From positions 248,001 through 312,000 of the forward strand of contig NZ_JAATJN010000001.1 of NCBI RefSeq assembly GCF_011927955.1: a DNA stretch of 64,000 nt, read 5' to 3'. This DNA is from Brevibacterium marinum (GTDB lineage: Bacteria > Actinomycetota > Actinomycetes > Actinomycetales > Brevibacteriaceae). The position numbers and the translations under genes were made by a program. The notes below the pieces were generated by a model. The model saw only the letters and a list, made by a program, of their open reading frames with translations. It did not search any database and was not told the origin of the DNA. This document shows positions 61,908 to 64,000 of this stretch, in pieces. The stretch's first letter is position 1. Each line of letters begins with the position of its first letter.

Positions 61908-63104
61908 TTACCCTTGCGACACCCAGTCGCGCAGCCGGCCCAGGCCCTCGGTGATCTCGTCGAGGCCGATTCCCGAGTAGGCGAGGCGGATGTAGCTCCG
62001 TTCCTCCCAGCCCTGTCGCCTGCCGAAGTGCTCGCGGGTGCAGAACGAGACGCCGGTCCTGTGCAGCGCCTCGGTGGAGAACTCGGACAGCGTCGCGATC
62101 CCCTTTGTCTCCATGGCCTCGGTGACATCCGGGAAGACGTAGAACGTCGAGCCCGGAGTCGCCACGCTCATCCCGGGGATCGAATTGATGATCGAGCAGG
62201 TGGCGTCACGGCGCTTGCGCAGCACTTCGAGCATCCGCCCGACCGAGTCCTGGGGCCCCTGCAGCGCGGCGATTCCCGCCCATTGGACGTGCTGGGTGGT
62301 GCAGGATTCGTCGTTGGTGTTCATCGTCGAAATCGCCTCGGCGATCACAGGCGGGGCCACGGCACAGCCGAGACGGGACCCGGTCATCGCAAACTTCTTG
62401 GAGAAGGTGTAGAGGATGACGGTGCGCTCGCGCATTCCCTCAAGCGCGGCGATGGACTTCGAGCGTCCCTTGTAGCGCATCTCGAAGTAGGCCTCGTCGG
62501 AGAGCACCCAGAGGTCGAACTCCTGTGCGATCGCCGCGATCGCCTCACGTTCGGCATCGGTCGACTCGGCCGAGATCGGGTTCTGCAGATCGTTGTAGAT
62601 GATGGCCACGGTCGACTCGTCGATGGAGGCCCGCAGGTGGTCGAGGTCGATGGCGAACCCGTCGGAGGTGGGCACGTAGCGGTAGGGCAGCGCGGTTCCA
62701 CCGAGGTATTCGATCTGGGACTCGTAGATCGGGAACCCGGGATTGGGGTAGAGCACACCGGCACCGGGGTCCATCACGGCTTGGAGGAATTTCGTGATCA
62801 CGGGCTTGCCACCTGTCGTGACGACCACCTCGGCGGGGTCGATCGTCATGCCTCGCCGGGATCCGATGTCGTCGGCCAGGGCGGCACGCAGCTCCGGAAC
62901 CCCCGGCCCAGGACAGTAGCCGGTCTTCCCGTCTTTGATGGCCTGGTCCATGGCCTCGACGATGTGGCCTGCCATGGGGAAATTGAGATCGCCGAGGTGG
63001 AAGGGATAGACCTCATTTCCGCGGGACTTCCAGTCCGCGGCGGCCTGGGCGACCCGGAACGCGGTCTCAGTACCCAGGCTCTCCAAGCGTCGAGCAGTCT
63101 TCAT
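61908..63104 (-). CDS. Class I/II PLP-dependent aminotransferase
   Basis: This 398-residue fold-type I aminotransferase has the PLP Lys in YTFSKKFAMTGSRLG, Tyr/Asp of the cofactor site in VLSDEAYFEMRY, and NPGFPIYE. AAGGAG six bases before the ATG at 63104 decides the start over the ATG at 63119. The amino-acid substrate is unknown. It stands alone; short CGCCACGGGTGC duplications follow its 3' end. Confidence 0.9.
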   Translation of the reverse strand: MKTARRLESLGTETAFRVAQAAADWKSRGNEVYPFHLGDLNFPMAGHIVEAMDQAIKDGKTGYCPGPGVPELRAALADDIGSRRGMTIDPAEVVVTTGGKPVITKFLQAVMDPGAGVLYPNPGFPIYESQIEYLGGTALPYRYVPTSDGFAIDLDHLRASIDESTVAIIYNDLQNPISAESTDAEREAIAAIAQEFDLWVLSDEAYFEMRYKGRSKSIAALEGMRERTVILYTFSKKFAMTGSRLGCAVAPPVIAEAISTMNTNDESCTTQHVQWAGIAALQGPQDSVGRMLEVLRKRRDATCSIINSIPGMSVATPGSTFYVFPDVTEAMETKGIATLSEFSTEALHRTGVSFCTREHFGRRQGWEERSYIRLAYSGIGLDEITEGLGRLRDWVSQG

Positions 63105-63327
63105 TGTCGGCTCCTTCATGCGTTCCGGCTGTCCACGGTATGGCGTCCTGATCCGAGGTGAGTTGACGACGGAATCAATGACCGTACGTCACACGATAGA
63201 TGACATGGTCAAGAGTGACGTCGTCCCATTGGACAGGTTCGCCGAGGTGGAGGGCAGGTTCGCCGGGCTGCTCAAGCGGAACTCTGTCCGAGGCGCTGGG
63301 ATCTGTCGGAGTTTTCAGCTGTCCGGT

Positions 63328-64000
63328 TCATTTCGTGGGTCGACTGTCGCGGGCGAACTTCCCGGCTTTGCTCCTGTTCGACCGGAACTTGTGCATGAGT
63401 GCGGTGAGTCGTGTCTTCCGATCGCCGCCGATGACATGGTCCTTGCCCGCGATGAGGGCCTCGACTCCCTGCCGGGCGACCTGTGCCGGATCGTTCTTCC
63501 AGTCATTGGAACCGAAGACAGTGTTCCCCATGCCCGCCGTCTGATGGAAGTTCGTCGCCGTGGCGCCTGGAAGAAGTGCGGTGACGGAGACTCCATGGTC
63601 CTTCATCTCTTCGCGCAGGCCCGCGGCGAAGCTGAACATGAATGCGCGGGTCGGGCCGTAGATCGATTCGAATGGCGTCGGTGTCAGCGCCGACATCGAA
63701 GCCGTGACCAGGATCCGCCCCGCATGCTGCTCGGCCATCTTCTTCACGACCTGTTTGGCCAACAGCACCTGAGAGGTGAGGTTGAGGGCGATCATCTGCT
63801 TCTCGTCCTCGATGTCGGTATCGAGGAATCCGCCGCCGAGGCTGCGTCCGGCATTGAGGACCGCGACGTCCAGTTCGCGTCCGAGCTCCGCCACTTCGTT
63901 CCAGACCTCGGTCACGCCCGCCTCGGTCGTCAGGTCGGCGCGAACCGGGTAGACCTCGGCGTGGGGCAGCGTCTCGCCCAGTTCCCGGATCCGCTCGCTG
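63328..64000 (-). CDS. SDR-family oxidoreductase (partial, N-terminus beyond window)
   Basis: The C-terminal ~224 residues of a short-chain dehydrogenase are present; the frame runs off the right edge. LNAG (in VAVLNAGRSLGG) and the Ser in VTASMSAL are visible. The catalytic region reads YGPTR, with Arg where Lys is expected in YxxxK. The rest (GLREEMKDHGVSVTALLPGATATNF) is typical. Activity may be altered if the Arg is real. Confidence 0.85.
   Translation of the reverse strand, partial: SERIRELGETLPHAEVYPVRADLTTEAGVTEVWNEVAELGRELDVAVLNAGRSLGGGFLDTDIEDEKQMIALNLTSQVLLAKQVVKKMAEQHAGRILVTASMSALTPTPFESIYGPTRAFMFSFAAGLREEMKDHGVSVTALLPGATATNFHQTAGMGNTVFGSNDWKNDPAQVARQGVEALIAGKDHVIGGDRKTRLTALMHKFRSNRSKAGKFARDSRPTK

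Noticed and set aside
1..64000. tRNA or rRNA genes, prophage, replication origin, known antiviral defence system
   Set aside because: No cloverleaf-like or rRNA-like segments, phage structural genes, dnaA-box clusters or defence-type gene sets were recognised on reading both strands.

Overview
The window is GC-rich actinobacterial DNA with strong G/C preference at third codon positions, GTG/TTG starts and many 4-base stop/start overlaps. The gene content (cat and ben genes with a LuxR-type BenR, a mycothiol-type isomerase fold, intradiol chemistry) resembles a Brevibacterium or a close relative. That organism call is an inference from gene content, not a database match.

Region 1 (1-20.3 kb) handles aromatic acids. 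An AAA+ ATPase gene overlaps a LysR regulator gene, which overlaps catB; catA follows. Convergent to these lies benABCD with a large LuxR-type regulator (BenR). Divergent from benA are a maleylpyruvate-isomerase-like gene, a BenE-type benzoate carrier, another LysR gene and an MHS-family transporter. A glutaconate-type 3-oxoadipate CoA-transferase pair (catIJ) with a divergent LysR gene closes the region. Together these can take up benzoate, dihydroxylate it, form catechol, cleave the ring to cis,cis-muconate and cyclise it, and later activate 3-oxoadipate. Muconolactone isomerase, enol-lactonase and thiolase are not in the window. BenC carries an extra C-terminal FCD-like sensor domain.

Region 2 (20.35-33.9 kb) is visibly more A/T-rich and looks acquired. 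It holds a frameshifted Nudix gene, three alpha/beta hydrolases (one lacking its catalytic His), a GNAT acetyltransferase, two TetR regulators, an ECF41-type sigma factor with its exact target promoter in front of a membrane-protein/epimerase pair, two FAD monooxygenases, a CGNR regulator with a divergent EamA exporter, and an orphan plasmid-like hypothetical protein.

Region 3 (33.9-39.8 kb) returns to core composition: a CaiB-type CoA-transferase with an acyl-CoA dehydrogenase, an NCS1 permease and a secreted lipase.

Region 4 (39.9-53.4 kb) looks like an acid-sugar catabolic regulon: a four-carbon acid-sugar kinase (DUF1537), a PdxA2-type dehydrogenase, a DeoR regulator, a 2-hydroxyacid dehydrogenase, a DapA-type aldolase, an aldo/keto reductase, a cytosolic sialidase-like protein, two NRAMP-fold transporters without the metal motif, a TSUP transporter and a GntP permease. 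Four of its promoters carry one shared operator-like sequence, all oriented with their genes.

Region 5 (53.6-64 kb) holds two amidases, an M20 amidohydrolase, an MFS transporter and a LysR regulator, probably for amide or ureide nitrogen use. It ends with lgt, an aminotransferase and a partial SDR.

A feature running through the whole window is short tandem duplication (9-41 bp units) concentrated at gene junctions. In several places it extends into coding ends and adds low-complexity tails.
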